From Acidobacteriota bacterium (GTDB taxonomy: Bacteria > Acidobacteriota > Aminicenantia > Aminicenantales > Saccharicenantaceae), in contig JAQURD010000002.1 of NCBI GenBank assembly GCA_028749115.1, positions 228,129 through 292,128 on the forward strand: a stretch of DNA of 64,000 nucleotides. The letters are read 5' to 3'. Positions within the stretch are counted from its first letter, which is position 1. Each line of letters starts with the position of its first letter. Under the pieces are notes generated by a model, which was not told the origin of the DNA, searched no databases, and was given only the letters and a program-made list of their open reading frames with translations. Below, piece by piece: positions 50,728 through 58,906 of the stretch. The position numbers and the translations under genes are program-made.

Positions 50728-51078
50728 TTTTTCCTCCTTGTTTTTTCTTTAATCATGCCTTGCCTTTTTGATCATTCAATATTAATAGACAATTACCATT
50801 CTAATTCCTTGGGAAAATATCTGGCTGGGTTGGCTTAACCCTGACCTGGAAACAAGCTACCAGGCCTTCTAAGCATGATCATAATAAGTCAGAAGACTAT
50901 TTCCTGAAAATAAGTTTACGAGCTCATCCCCGTCAAGCTGTCAGACAAAGCATGGAGAAAGCCATTGATGAGGCCTTTGCCCTCGCTTTACCTGTTCTCG
51001 CCTGTTCTCAAAATATGAATAGAATAAGATATTTGCCTCAAACAGATTATTTAATCTAAGCCAAAATGAATAAAAATA
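50728..51078. other. Intergenic region
   Basis: About 350 bases. One frame is open for about 85 codons (including HPRQAVRQSMEKAIDEAFALALPVLA) but has only an internal ATG and no ribosome-binding site. It could be a decayed gene. The right end abuts the terminator at 51079-51116. Confidence 0.35.
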
Positions 51079-51116
51079 AAGAGGAGCCAGCCTGCTCTGG
51101 CAGCATTACTCCTCTT
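51079..51116 (-). terminator. Rho-independent terminator after the small conserved gene
   Basis: Outer stem AAGAGGAG/CTCCTCTT with an inner CCAG/CTGG stem. On the minus strand it is followed by TTTATTTTTATT. It lies 50 bases after the stop of the 65-residue protein gene. Confidence 0.75.
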
Positions 51117-51166
51117 AAATACCGTGTAAAAAAATCCCTTATTATCCTGATTCAGTTTAGAGCTAA

Positions 51167-51364
51167 TCAGGCCTTCTTTAAAATTGGCATGCCTGTCTTG
51201 GCTGTTTCTACTACTTTATAACCAGCCGGCACCATTTCGAGGGCTCCGGGTCTAATATCTCTGGCAAAATAGTAGATGGTCTGCTTCTTGCCCCCGCGCA
51301 GTTCAACTTCCCGTGAGTGTAAATAGTAGGTGACACCCTTTTGGTTTTTGAATTCGTAAGCCAT
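51167..51364 (-). CDS. Small conserved protein of unknown function
   Basis: A 65-residue soluble protein opening MAYEFKNQKGVTYYLHSREVELRGG and ending ETAKTGMPILKKA. I believe near-identical small proteins occur in several anaerobic phyla, always uncharacterised. It is basic, has no membrane segment and reads as mostly beta. The ATG has GGAGG nine bases upstream, and a strong terminator follows the stop, so it is a genuine gene. It is preceded by the FadL-type gene on the same strand with a 34-base gap and could be cotranscribed with it. Confidence 0.75.
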   Translation of the reverse strand: MAYEFKNQKGVTYYLHSREVELRGGKKQTIYYFARDIRPGALEMVPAGYKVVETAKTGMPILKKA

Positions 51365-51398
51365 GAATTAAACCTCCAAAAAAAATTTCAATTACAGA

Positions 51399-52658
51399 TT
51401 AAAATTTGTAGCCAAAAGTAAATCCCAGCAGTTGACCTCTCGTATGATATTTACCCTCTCCCATTCCATCGGGATAAATGTTTCTGTTCGGTGAAGTACG
51501 GTCAGAAAAAATTTCATATTGATAGCCCAGAGCGACTTCAAACCTGTCCTTAGTATAGCCAAAACCAATAGTAAAAGCTACCCGGCTGGCATCAGGCAGC
51601 GAAGGATCCATGGTCTCAACAGGTTGAGGTGCTTGATCATAGATGATACCAGCTCTCAGTGCCAGGTTTTCTTTAACCATATATTGAGCTCCAGCCCTGA
51701 GAATTATTGAATCCTTAAAATTTTGTTCGACCAGTTGTTCTTCCGAACTGCCATTTGGATAGTCAATTTTGATCACATAATTTTCATAGGTACTCCAGGT
51801 AAAATACTGCCCTTCAATAGACAGCAGAAGCCTGGTTGTAGCCTGATAGGAAAAACCAAGTCCGAAAATATTAGGATATTTGAAACTAAGGGCAACATTG
51901 GCTGAAGACGGGATATAAGGTTGAACAGGGGACGGAACCCGGCTGGTATCAAGGGTCAGCGGGCCACTAAAATCTACGGTAAAACCGCTTCTCCAATTAA
52001 ATCCTGCAGAGAACTTATTTTTTTTAAACAACAAGCCAGCATTAAACCCGACCGTATCACCTTTGGCTTTATGCATGGTGGCAGGAATGTCTCCTTCCCA
52101 GACATCAGGAATTACAACATGTTGAACAAGACTCTGTGAAAGCGTAGCACTAATATAAGAGAGGCCGGCTCCAAGTGATAGATGATCACTTATTTTAATA
52201 GCGATTGCCGGGTTAATAAACATAGTCTGTAGTGAGGTATCAGTTGAGATATAACGTAGAGGATAATTAACCGGCCAGGAAGTTCCGAGCCCATAAGGAG
52301 CAAAAAATCCCAGTCCAACGGTCACTCTTGAGCCAAGTGATTGAGTCAGATAAAAGTGAGGAGGGAAAAAGGTCTGATCTAACTGATATACTTTTTGATA
52401 AGCGGGATCAGGCCAATTGGGCAGATTAACCCAACCCGCCGGGAAAACAAAAGTTCCTCCAACATTTACCTGGGTTCCAGAGAGCCAGGCTATACCAGCC
52501 GGATTATAGAAAATGGCTGTAGGATCGTTAGCAATGCTGACAAAAGCCCCACCCATACCCATAGCAGCTGCCCCATGTTCATAGATCAGAAAACCCGAGC
52601 CGGAAACGAGCGAACAGCTGAGAAAGAAAACCACGCTCAGTGCTATAACTTTCTTCAC
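51399..52658 (-). CDS. OmpP1/FadL/TodX-family outer-membrane transporter
   Basis: A 14-stranded barrel of about 419 residues for hydrophobic compounds such as long-chain fatty acids or aromatics. The signal peptide is (M)KKVIALSVVFFLSCSLVSG. The mature N terminus SGFLIYEHGAAAMGMGGAFVS with NDPTAIFYNPAGIA is the family's hatch signature. The C-terminal strand ends GFTFGYKF. I start it at a GTG (52658) because GGAGGGAAGG sits just before it; the track's ATG five codons earlier lies inside that site and would add residues before the signal peptide. No fatty-acid degradation genes are nearby. Confidence 0.9.
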   Translation of the reverse strand: MKKVIALSVVFFLSCSLVSGSGFLIYEHGAAAMGMGGAFVSIANDPTAIFYNPAGIAWLSGTQVNVGGTFVFPAGWVNLPNWPDPAYQKVYQLDQTFFPPHFYLTQSLGSRVTVGLGFFAPYGLGTSWPVNYPLRYISTDTSLQTMFINPAIAIKISDHLSLGAGLSYISATLSQSLVQHVVIPDVWEGDIPATMHKAKGDTVGFNAGLLFKKNKFSAGFNWRSGFTVDFSGPLTLDTSRVPSPVQPYIPSSANVALSFKYPNIFGLGFSYQATTRLLLSIEGQYFTWSTYENYVIKIDYPNGSSEEQLVEQNFKDSIILRAGAQYMVKENLALRAGIIYDQAPQPVETMDPSLPDASRVAFTIGFGYTKDRFEVALGYQYEIFSDRTSPNRNIYPDGMGEGKYHTRGQLLGFTFGYKF

Positions 52659-52775
52659 TGTCCTTCCCTCCATTTAAAACATTTTATTCAGTTTATCCAG
52701 TATAAACAATTAAATAGATCTGGCTATCTTTTATTAAATTTATGGGAGCATGTCAAGATAAAGCCCTATTTTTAT

Positions 52776-53072
52776 TTATTGGATAAAACCCACGCCCGGA
52801 GGCACTTCAGCCGGGATGATAGGGCCAAACATATCTTCATACCTTTTTAAATTTTCCTGCAGGGCTTCGGCAAATCTTTTAGCGTGGGCCGGGCTAACGA
52901 TTAAGCGGGCAACTAATTTCCCCATCGGGCCATCAGGAAACATAAAAGCGAAATCAAAAATAAATTCTTCTCGGCTGTGGCGGATAGCAGCCAGGTTGGA
53001 ATACTGGCCGACAGCTGTTTGTTCATCCACCTTAATATCAATCTTTCTTTCAGGTTTATCACTTTGAGCCAT
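52776..53072 (-). CDS. DUF3467 protein
   Basis: A 98-residue protein matching DUF3467: VGQYSNLAAIRHSREEFIFDFAFMFP followed by LVARLIVSPAHAKRFAEALQENLKRYEDMFG. These are small cytoplasmic proteins of unknown function found in many bacteria and archaea. Preceded by GAGGAGG. It is a single gene. Confidence 0.9.
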   Translation of the reverse strand: MAQSDKPERKIDIKVDEQTAVGQYSNLAAIRHSREEFIFDFAFMFPDGPMGKLVARLIVSPAHAKRFAEALQENLKRYEDMFGPIIPAEVPPGVGFIQ

Positions 53073-53611
53073 AATTACCTCCTCGCCGGGTTTCTAATTT
53101 CCAAAAATTGCTCCGGCCTATCTCTGCCGCTAATTTTAACTTAAATCAGAAAAAGAAGCGAGCCAGGGCTGGCTAGCTAGCCTGGAATTATTGGCGGCGG
53201 GGCGAAATTTTTTTCGTTTCTGCGATCTTTAAGATCATTTTAATGATAACGTTAACGCACATTTATAAATTATTTTCCTAACTTACTGATCTTAAATAAA
53301 TTAAAATTAATAAAAATCCTTGCTTTTTAACTGGATTAGAATATAATGGTATTGGCTTTCCTGGGCGGGCTGGGGAAAGCCCCCACCTTTTTGGTTCCCA
53401 TCATCAACCCCCCTTTTGCTGACAACAGCCCGCATTCTTTACCAGTCACTTTTTCCGGAAGTACTGATGTTTTTTCAACGGCAGTCATCGAAACAAAAGT
53501 GGTGGGACTTCTATCTCCAGATATTCTAAAAACAGATGAAACTATAAGGCGAACTGCTATGAGTCAAACGATCTTTAACGAGATTTATAAAGCCGGTGTC
53601 GAAAAAATCAG
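53073..53611. other. AT-rich intergenic region with a promoter and an uncertain ORF
   Basis: About 540 bases. It has a perfect 12-bp palindrome (GGCTAGCTAGCC near 53170), a GATCTTTAAGATC palindrome (near 53223) and an AT-rich stretch leading into a sigma-70-like promoter: TTGCTT (53320-53325), 16 bases, TATAAT (53342-53347). The plus ORF 53346-53624 begins inside that -10 element, so its annotated start cannot be used by this promoter. A short GGGG-AAAG-CCCC hairpin with a T run follows at about 53374. Confidence 0.4.
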
Positions 53612-53624
53612 TCAATCAGCATAA
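53346..53624 (+). CDS. Uncertain small ORF
   Basis: A 92-codon frame without a ribosome-binding site, whose ATG overlaps a good -10 box. The sequence (FADNSPHSLPVTFSGSTDVFSTAVIETKVVG) matches no family I know. Its end overlaps the convergent M64 peptidase gene by 13 bases. It may be a remnant, or a later start may be used. Confidence 0.2.
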   Translation: MVLAFLGGLGKAPTFLVPIINPPFADNSPHSLPVTFSGSTDVFSTAVIETKVVGLLSPDILKTDETIRRTAMSQTIFNEIYKAGVEKISQSA

Positions 53625-55093
53625 AACTCAATCATCTGTCGCACTGCCTCCAGACAGACAGGACAATAAGGTTTCTTGCCTTTGGTGAACATAATACAGT
53701 CAACTGCCGGGCGGTAAAGTCCAGTAGAAGCATAACCGGCTCCTTCGAAAACGCCGACCTTTCCAGCATACCTGCTTTTGGCCAGAAATTCTTCCACCTT
53801 CAGGCCCTGTTCTAAAGATAGTTTTTCGCTTTCAGCCTCAAGTCTGGCTACTTCTTCCCGCGGAGCACCTTCTCTTTTCATTCTGGCTATCCGTTCATTA
53901 AGTTCCTGCCTTACTTTTTGATAACTCAGATCCATACGGTCAAACTCTTCTTTTTCCCAGGGAGTCGGAATGGCCATCCCCGGAGATAAAAGCTTTTTCC
54001 ACTTAATATTATCCGGATTCAGCAGAGCAGTAATATTTGGCTCAACTGGTTCTATCCCCCGGGGATAGAACTCATTATAAGCTACCTGAGAGGTGTAGTA
54101 TTCATCGGCCAGGCCGGTAAATGAATGACCAAATTCATGCAGCATTAAATATTCATACCATTGATTGTCGGTCGTAAAGGTACAATAGAGGTTATAAATA
54201 CCACCGCCTCCGTAACGGTTGTGATTGACCATGATCATCAGAGCATCATAAGGAACGATAGCAGCTAGATCCCGCAGACGGCGGTTATCATCTGTCAGCA
54301 GATAACGATCTGAGCCAAAAGAATCGAAGCTGCAGCCAAGAGCAGTCTGTCTGAACTGTCCGTAGCCCGGCTCATCACAACCGCTTTCAGCCGAGGGCTT
54401 AAATACCCCGTAAATATTGAACTTACTTTTGAGGCTCTTATATGGCTCCTGCGAAAAAAAGACAGCGACAAATTTATCAAGGTCCTTCTTCAGTTTGCCT
54501 TCTTCACTGGCGGTATAGCCTTCAGCCAGAAAAGCCAGATCTACCTTTTCCGAGGCTGGACCGTTTTTTAAAAGCTCAAAGACTTTAACACCCGGTTCCA
54601 GTTTCTCCTTTATGATAAAGATCGAAGCCGGATCTATTTCCTGAGAAAAAATTTGATGGAAACTATTATCTTTATCCCTGACTTCAATGGCCAGGCTTAT
54701 TTTATGACGGGGACATGGAATCAAAACGGTTTCATGAAAGGCTCGTTTAATGCTCTTCAAAGCTTCGTCTGTTGTTTTATATTCACCAAAAAGACTGTCA
54801 TAAGCACGGGCATAAATTAATTGACCGCTGGCCTGATCGTAAACTCTGGCACAATAGCGCCCCCTCATAAAAGGATCAATCAGATTCTTAACTGGCCCGG
54901 CCCAGCTGCCCTGATCGTAGATCTTATCCAGGGCGATTATTTCCTGCTGATTATCACCCAGATGATAATAATCAATTCTCATTGTCCGGTCGAAGAAGAA
55001 CTGGTTAAAATTAACTTTCTCCTGATTTTCAGCCACCAGAAAAAAGGGAGTGAAAATTAACAATAAAAGAACAGAAATAATAATCTTTTTCAT
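53612..55093 (-). CDS. Secreted peptidase of family M64 (IgA-peptidase type)
   Basis: A 493-residue zinc protease. Signal peptide MKKIIISVLLLLIFTPFFLVA; an N-terminal beta domain (about 30-180), in which M64 proteins carry a substrate or folding module; then a metallopeptidase domain opening VDLAFLAEGYTASE. The zinc site is HEFGHSFTGLADEY (H319, E320, H323, with the third ligand D330). A charged coiled-coil insertion (about 385-425, QELNERIARMKREGAPREEVARLEAE) interrupts the end of the domain. Cysteines near the C terminus (YCPVCLEAV) may form a disulfide. All catalytic residues are present. Target unknown. Confidence 0.93.
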   Translation of the reverse strand: MKKIIISVLLLLIFTPFFLVAENQEKVNFNQFFFDRTMRIDYYHLGDNQQEIIALDKIYDQGSWAGPVKNLIDPFMRGRYCARVYDQASGQLIYARAYDSLFGEYKTTDEALKSIKRAFHETVLIPCPRHKISLAIEVRDKDNSFHQIFSQEIDPASIFIIKEKLEPGVKVFELLKNGPASEKVDLAFLAEGYTASEEGKLKKDLDKFVAVFFSQEPYKSLKSKFNIYGVFKPSAESGCDEPGYGQFRQTALGCSFDSFGSDRYLLTDDNRRLRDLAAIVPYDALMIMVNHNRYGGGGIYNLYCTFTTDNQWYEYLMLHEFGHSFTGLADEYYTSQVAYNEFYPRGIEPVEPNITALLNPDNIKWKKLLSPGMAIPTPWEKEEFDRMDLSYQKVRQELNERIARMKREGAPREEVARLEAESEKLSLEQGLKVEEFLAKSRYAGKVGVFEGAGYASTGLYRPAVDCIMFTKGKKPYCPVCLEAVRQMIEFYAD

Positions 55094-55118
55094 CTTTTTC
55101 CTCCTGTTTAGATTTTAA

Positions 55119-55970
55119 TCAACTGGCCGGTTTGATGGCCCGGCCGGCAATCTCTTTCAGCAGTTTAAAACCCAGAGCAGCCGTAATGTCCGAAACATCC
55201 CGCTCTGGATTGAGTTCAACCAGATCAAAACCGGTAATGGTTGCTTTCAAGCGGTGAATTAAATTAAAAACCTGTCTGGGGCTTAAACCGCCCGGCTCGT
55301 GATGTGATACACCGGGAGCAAAAGCTGGATCGAAAACATCCAGATCAAGAGAAATGTAAAGCGGGTTTTTGAACTCCAGAAGAAGATCATCCGTCAGATT
55401 CCAGGCTTCAATGGTTTTAACCCCATGTTTCCCAGCCAGTTTTCTTTGCTGGGGCGTGAATGATCTCTGCCCCACCTGCACTAACCGGTCAACCAGACTA
55501 TCTTCAAGAATTCTGGCCATCGGACAGGCATGTGACCACCGGTCCCCATAAAGATCTTCATAGAGGTCAGGATGAGCATCCAAATGCAAAAGGTCGAGAT
55601 GCTTAAAGTGCCTGGACAGACCTTTGACGGCTGGATAAGTAATGGAATGGTCGCCGCCAAGGAGGATAGGAATCGCCCCACGCTTTACAACTTCAGAAAC
55701 AGTTTTCTCAATACCGGCAAAGGTTTTATCGACATCACCCGAAGTATCAACATCGCCCAGATCTACCAGGATTGTTTCTTCGGCCAGATCAACCTCCAGT
55801 TCAGTGTCGGCATTATAAGTTTTGCTGCTTGATACCCGCCGGATAGCGGCCGGACCACCTGCTGCTCCCCTGAGATGGCTTGATTTTTCATCAAATGGCA
55901 CGCCTATTATTCCCAGGACATAATCTTGATGGAGTGTGAGATTTTTTAGAGCACCGCCAAAGTCAGTCAT
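55119..55970 (-). CDS. speB: Agmatinase/arginase (ureohydrolase) family protein
   Basis: A 283-residue binuclear-manganese ureohydrolase, most likely splitting agmatine to putrescine and urea. Metal-binding motifs are complete: GGDHSITYP, LHLDAHPDL (DAHxD) and SLDLDVFDPAFAPG. The SHHEPGGLSPRQV segment is typical of agmatinase-like rather than arginase proteins. Substrate is not certain; formiminoglutamase-like or guanidine-type substrates are alternatives. The ATG follows GGAGGACAAA. The gene ends 25 bases before the M64 peptidase, so cotranscription is possible. The symbol is tentative. Confidence 0.85.
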   Translation of the reverse strand: MTDFGGALKNLTLHQDYVLGIIGVPFDEKSSHLRGAAGGPAAIRRVSSSKTYNADTELEVDLAEETILVDLGDVDTSGDVDKTFAGIEKTVSEVVKRGAIPILLGGDHSITYPAVKGLSRHFKHLDLLHLDAHPDLYEDLYGDRWSHACPMARILEDSLVDRLVQVGQRSFTPQQRKLAGKHGVKTIEAWNLTDDLLLEFKNPLYISLDLDVFDPAFAPGVSHHEPGGLSPRQVFNLIHRLKATITGFDLVELNPERDVSDITAALGFKLLKEIAGRAIKPAS

Positions 55971-56333
55971 TTTGTCCTCCAGCTTTTAACAGAAAAAAGG
56001 CCAGATTAAAAGCAATAAAATTATACTGAATAAAGCGGCAAAACAAAAGACAGTTAGACATTAAGGCAGGAGACACCCGGTATCTGAATAAATGGAATAA
56101 CCACCCTTTAAGACAAGAGGAAAGAGGAGAGAGATCTCCTGCCTCCCTCCCTTTCCTCTGCAACCTTGGCCTTGCCTACTTAAGAGGCACTATCAGAATT
56201 CCATAGAGCCAATTCTGGCTCAATCACCCTTTCGGGGGTATTTGAGGGTGATTTTGACCTTTAAAAAAACATTTTTCTTTCACCCTCAAAATAGCTATAA
56301 TTTTTTCAATCTCCAAAGAAAGGAACATGGCTA
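55971..56333. other. Intergenic region between divergent genes
   Basis: About 360 bases. The left part holds the promoter region of the agmatinase-like gene; the right part holds the repeated TCACCCT sites and a -10 box described separately. A spurious ATG at 56327 opens only nine codons. No RNA gene recognised. Confidence 0.5.
56224..56301 (+). promoter_or_regulatory. Operator with three TCACCCT sites and TATAAT for the ferritin-like gene
   Basis: TCACCCT occurs at 56224-56230, inverted (AGGGTGA) at 56245-56251, and again at 56280-56286. The second and third extend to an exact 11-bp inverted repeat (TTTGAGGGTGA / TCACCCTCAAA). A perfect -10 TATAAT lies at 56296-56301, but the -35 (TTTTCT or TTTCTT) is poor, suggesting an activator. 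The third site sits between -35 and -10. Whether these are protein-binding sites or RNA stems is not known. Confidence 0.5.
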
Positions 56334-57311
56334 ATGGAAAAATTTTTTCAGATTAATGACCGGGAGAGTCTGATCAAGTATTTAAATATAGCTCTTGAGC
56401 ATGAATGGGCAGTCAGCTTTGAATATGTTATTCATGCCTACTCTATGCCGAAAGGTAAATATTTCTACTCCGATCCCGTTATGGACTGCCCTCTTGATGT
56501 CCGTGCTCAGACAATTCAAATCGGAATAGACGAGATGTATCATGCGCTGCAAATAGGCCTGCTTCTTAAACAAATCGGGGCAGAACCTTCCTTGCGGACA
56601 GATACCATTAAACGTTATCCCCGCATAATAGATAACCTGAAAAGAGACAAGACCACCGAAGAGGAGGTCACTGAGCTCTATCAGAAAGCAACATTCAATA
56701 ATATCCATGATCCAAAACTGCAGAATATGGTTCTTAATATAGCTGCTGATGAAATCAGGCATGGCCGCCAGTTTGAAGCCATGATTAACATGATGGAAAA
56801 AGAAGGCCTGGCTGGAGACCTCATCTTTCAACCTGATCCCGAAACAAGCGGACGGAAAGATCTCGACATACTCCACGAGCTCTGCCAGCTCGAAAACCTG
56901 ATGATGCATGAATATCTTTACTATGTTCTTCTTTTTAGCGAACATCAGGATCTGGGTCAGAGACTCTTTAAAAATGCTATCAATCATATGCGCCACTGGG
57001 ATAAACTATCTGGCCTATTAGTCAAAAAGGGAGATGTCATCCGACTTGAAAATGTTCAACCCGCAGAAAACGGGGGCGAGCAAAGCTCAGTGCCAATGCC
57101 TTATATTTATCCGGGGAAAACACGGTTAGAAGCTCTTAAGAGTACTCTCCAGGGTGAAAAACAGCTTATGGAGAAGTATCAGAGAGCAACCGATTTAATA
57201 CCGGAAGAAGAAGCAAAAACCCAGTTGAAGGCTCAACTGGCCCTTACCCGTGAACATCTCTACACCCAGCAGAGCCTGCTCGGCAATGTGGAAAAAACCA
57301 GGCCGGACTAA
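56334..57311 (+). CDS. Tandem ferritin-like domain protein
   Basis: A 325-residue soluble protein with two four-helix ferritin-like halves. In the first half, metal-type residues appear in HEWAVSFEY (about 23-31), DEMYH (66-70) and DEIRH (139-143). In the second, ENLMMHEYLYY (187-197), NHMRHWDKL (217-225), GEKQLMEKY and LTREHLYTQQ. ExxH pairs in both halves suggest one or two di-iron centres, as in rubrerythrin or bacterioferritin relatives. It has no rubredoxin domain. Function may be peroxide reduction, iron storage or a redox enzyme; I cannot choose. It is preceded by an unusual repeated operator, and a likely terminator lies about 100 bases downstream. Confidence 0.75.
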   Translation: MEKFFQINDRESLIKYLNIALEHEWAVSFEYVIHAYSMPKGKYFYSDPVMDCPLDVRAQTIQIGIDEMYHALQIGLLLKQIGAEPSLRTDTIKRYPRIIDNLKRDKTTEEEVTELYQKATFNNIHDPKLQNMVLNIAADEIRHGRQFEAMINMMEKEGLAGDLIFQPDPETSGRKDLDILHELCQLENLMMHEYLYYVLLFSEHQDLGQRLFKNAINHMRHWDKLSGLLVKKGDVIRLENVQPAENGGEQSSVPMPYIYPGKTRLEALKSTLQGEKQLMEKYQRATDLIPEEEAKTQLKAQLALTREHLYTQQSLLGNVEKTRPD

Positions 57312-57413
57312 CTGGCCAGATTGCTAGCTTGCAAGGAATCTGCTTTCGTTTACTTTCTAAAAAAAAAATGTTAAATTATTTTTAAGAGCTAAAGCAGAGA
57401 GGGCTGGCTTTAG

Positions 57414-57460
57414 AAGTGGCCCGTGTGTTTTCTTTTGCTGGTGAGTTAAGCCACTTTTTT
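57414..57460 (+). terminator. Possible terminator after the ferritin-like gene
   Basis: A 7-bp stem (AAGTGGC/GCCACTT) with a 29-base loop, followed by TTTT. The loop is long, so this is uncertain; it could also be part of the leader of the next gene. Confidence 0.35.
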
Positions 57461-57489
57461 CAATCTTATTTTTGGCTGGGAGGGTTTAA

Positions 57490-57930
57490 ATGGCAAAAAA
57501 ATCTCTGGCCATGGGAGTTTTGCTGTGTCTTCTGGTTTCAATTCCGGCACTGGCGGCAAAAAAAATCAATATTCCTAAAGGAGCCACCATAGAAAAAATC
57601 GGCTCAGGGCATTTCTGGTTCCTTCTGCCTGATAAAAAGGCAATAGAAATTACAGGAATGAATATCAGAGGTAAATCAGCAGGCTTTATCGGAATTTATG
57701 ACTCAAGTAAGAATAACAAAGTGATAGCCACCAGCAACCGGATAACACTGAAGAGCAAAGGAGTTTCATCTATGGTAAGAGTGCCAAAAGGGACACAGTA
57801 TATAATGATCGATGACGATGTCACCTGGCTCAAAGCCGGCAAGAAAATTCCTCGCGGTGATTACGTCCTGATAGACGACGACGTCGTCTGGCTGCCAATA
57901 GAAATCATCTACGAACCTGATAAAAGATAA
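57490..57930 (+). CDS. Hypothetical secreted protein with two IDDDVxWL repeats
   Basis: A 146-residue protein with a signal peptide (MAKKSLAMGVLLCLLVSIPALA). No known family. Near the C terminus an acidic motif occurs twice about 26 residues apart: YIMIDDDVTWL and YVLIDDDVVWLP. Clustered Asp residues of this sort could bind calcium or another cation. Otherwise it is mostly beta with many Lys and Gly. The ATG follows GGGAGGG with good spacing. It lies downstream of the ferritin-like gene on the same strand. Confidence 0.65.
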   Translation: MAKKSLAMGVLLCLLVSIPALAAKKINIPKGATIEKIGSGHFWFLLPDKKAIEITGMNIRGKSAGFIGIYDSSKNNKVIATSNRITLKSKGVSSMVRVPKGTQYIMIDDDVTWLKAGKKIPRGDYVLIDDDVVWLPIEIIYEPDKR

Positions 57931-58169
57931 GGAGTAAAATCTAACGCCCTAATTCCAATAGTACCGGTTGATCAGTTCAGCGTTGATGCAGCAGGTTTTT
58001 TTTGTCCTTAACAGAACAGTGTGCTTAACAGAGCAGCATTATAAAGTCGTTTCTTTCCTCAAAATATCAGGCAGATTTTAACCAGGCCGCTATCCCTTCG
58101 GCGCCGGTAGTAACAATAATTGGAACTAATATAAGTAGACTGTTTGTTGAGCTAAAAGGCGATTAGCTC

Positions 58170-58838
58170 TTATTTTCCTGCTTGTTCCTGAGCGGCTTTT
58201 TTCAGTTTTTCATTGGCAATAATACCCAGATCAACACGGCGATTTTGCTGCCGCCCTTCAGCACTGTCATTGGAGGCAATGGGCTGATCAGGGCCGTAGC
58301 CCATAACCGTGAATCTCGGAGATTGGACATTCTGCGTGGCCAGGTAGGCGGCTACTGCTTTAGCTCTATTCTCTGATAGAGTCATATTATGGTCATGAGA
58401 ACCTGTCGAGTCAGTGTGACCTTCAATTATGATATTGGTGTCAGGGTATTTATTGAGAATAGATGCCAGCTTGGTCAGATTTTCTTTGCTGGCCGGCCGG
58501 AGATCATATTTATCAACATCAAAAAGAAGTCCCGAATCAAAAGTGATTTTTATCCCTTCACCAACTCTTTCAATTTTGGCACCTTCAAGGTCCCGGCGCA
58601 TCTCTTCTGCCTGTTTGTCCATCTGGTGGCCGATGTAAGCGCCGGCAGCACCACCAATAGCTGCGCCGGTAATAGCCCCGAGGAGAGTATTACCAGCTGC
58701 CTTGCCGATTACTCCTCCAACCACAGCTCCACTGGTAGCACCAATAGCCCCGCCTTTGGCTGTTTTGCTCCAGCTGGCACAACCAAAATTCGTGAAGGCT
58801 ATACAAAGAGCCAGGCAGACAGGTATCAGCTTTTTCAT
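58170..58838 (-). CDS. OmpA-family outer-membrane protein with glycine zipper
   Basis: A 222-residue envelope protein. The signal sequence ends in NFGC-ASW, an imperfect lipobox, so it is probably a lipoprotein. A glycine-zipper segment (about 30-75, GAVVGGVIGKAAGNTLLGAITGAAIGGAAGAYIG) is followed by an OmpA peptidoglycan-binding domain (about 100-210) with IIIEGHTDSTGSHDHN, LSENRAKAVAAYL and GRQQNRRVDL. It anchors the outer membrane to the cell wall, in the manner of YiaD/Pal. Shine-Dalgarno AAAGGAG. Confidence 0.92.
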   Translation of the reverse strand: MKKLIPVCLALCIAFTNFGCASWSKTAKGGAIGATSGAVVGGVIGKAAGNTLLGAITGAAIGGAAGAYIGHQMDKQAEEMRRDLEGAKIERVGEGIKITFDSGLLFDVDKYDLRPASKENLTKLASILNKYPDTNIIIEGHTDSTGSHDHNMTLSENRAKAVAAYLATQNVQSPRFTVMGYGPDQPIASNDSAEGRQQNRRVDLGIIANEKLKKAAQEQAGK

Positions 58839-58906
58839 GACATACTCCTTTTGTTTTCTTAGTGTTATTTTTAATTTATAACGATTGCGGTCTGATTTGC
58901 AAGCTT

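Noticed and set aside
50793-51057. Open frame of about 85 codons (HPRQAVRQSMEKAIDEAFALALP)
   Set aside because: No start with a ribosome-binding site and no family match; noted as a possible decayed gene only.
56327-56356. ATG seven bases before the ferritin-like start
   Set aside because: Opens only nine codons in another frame.
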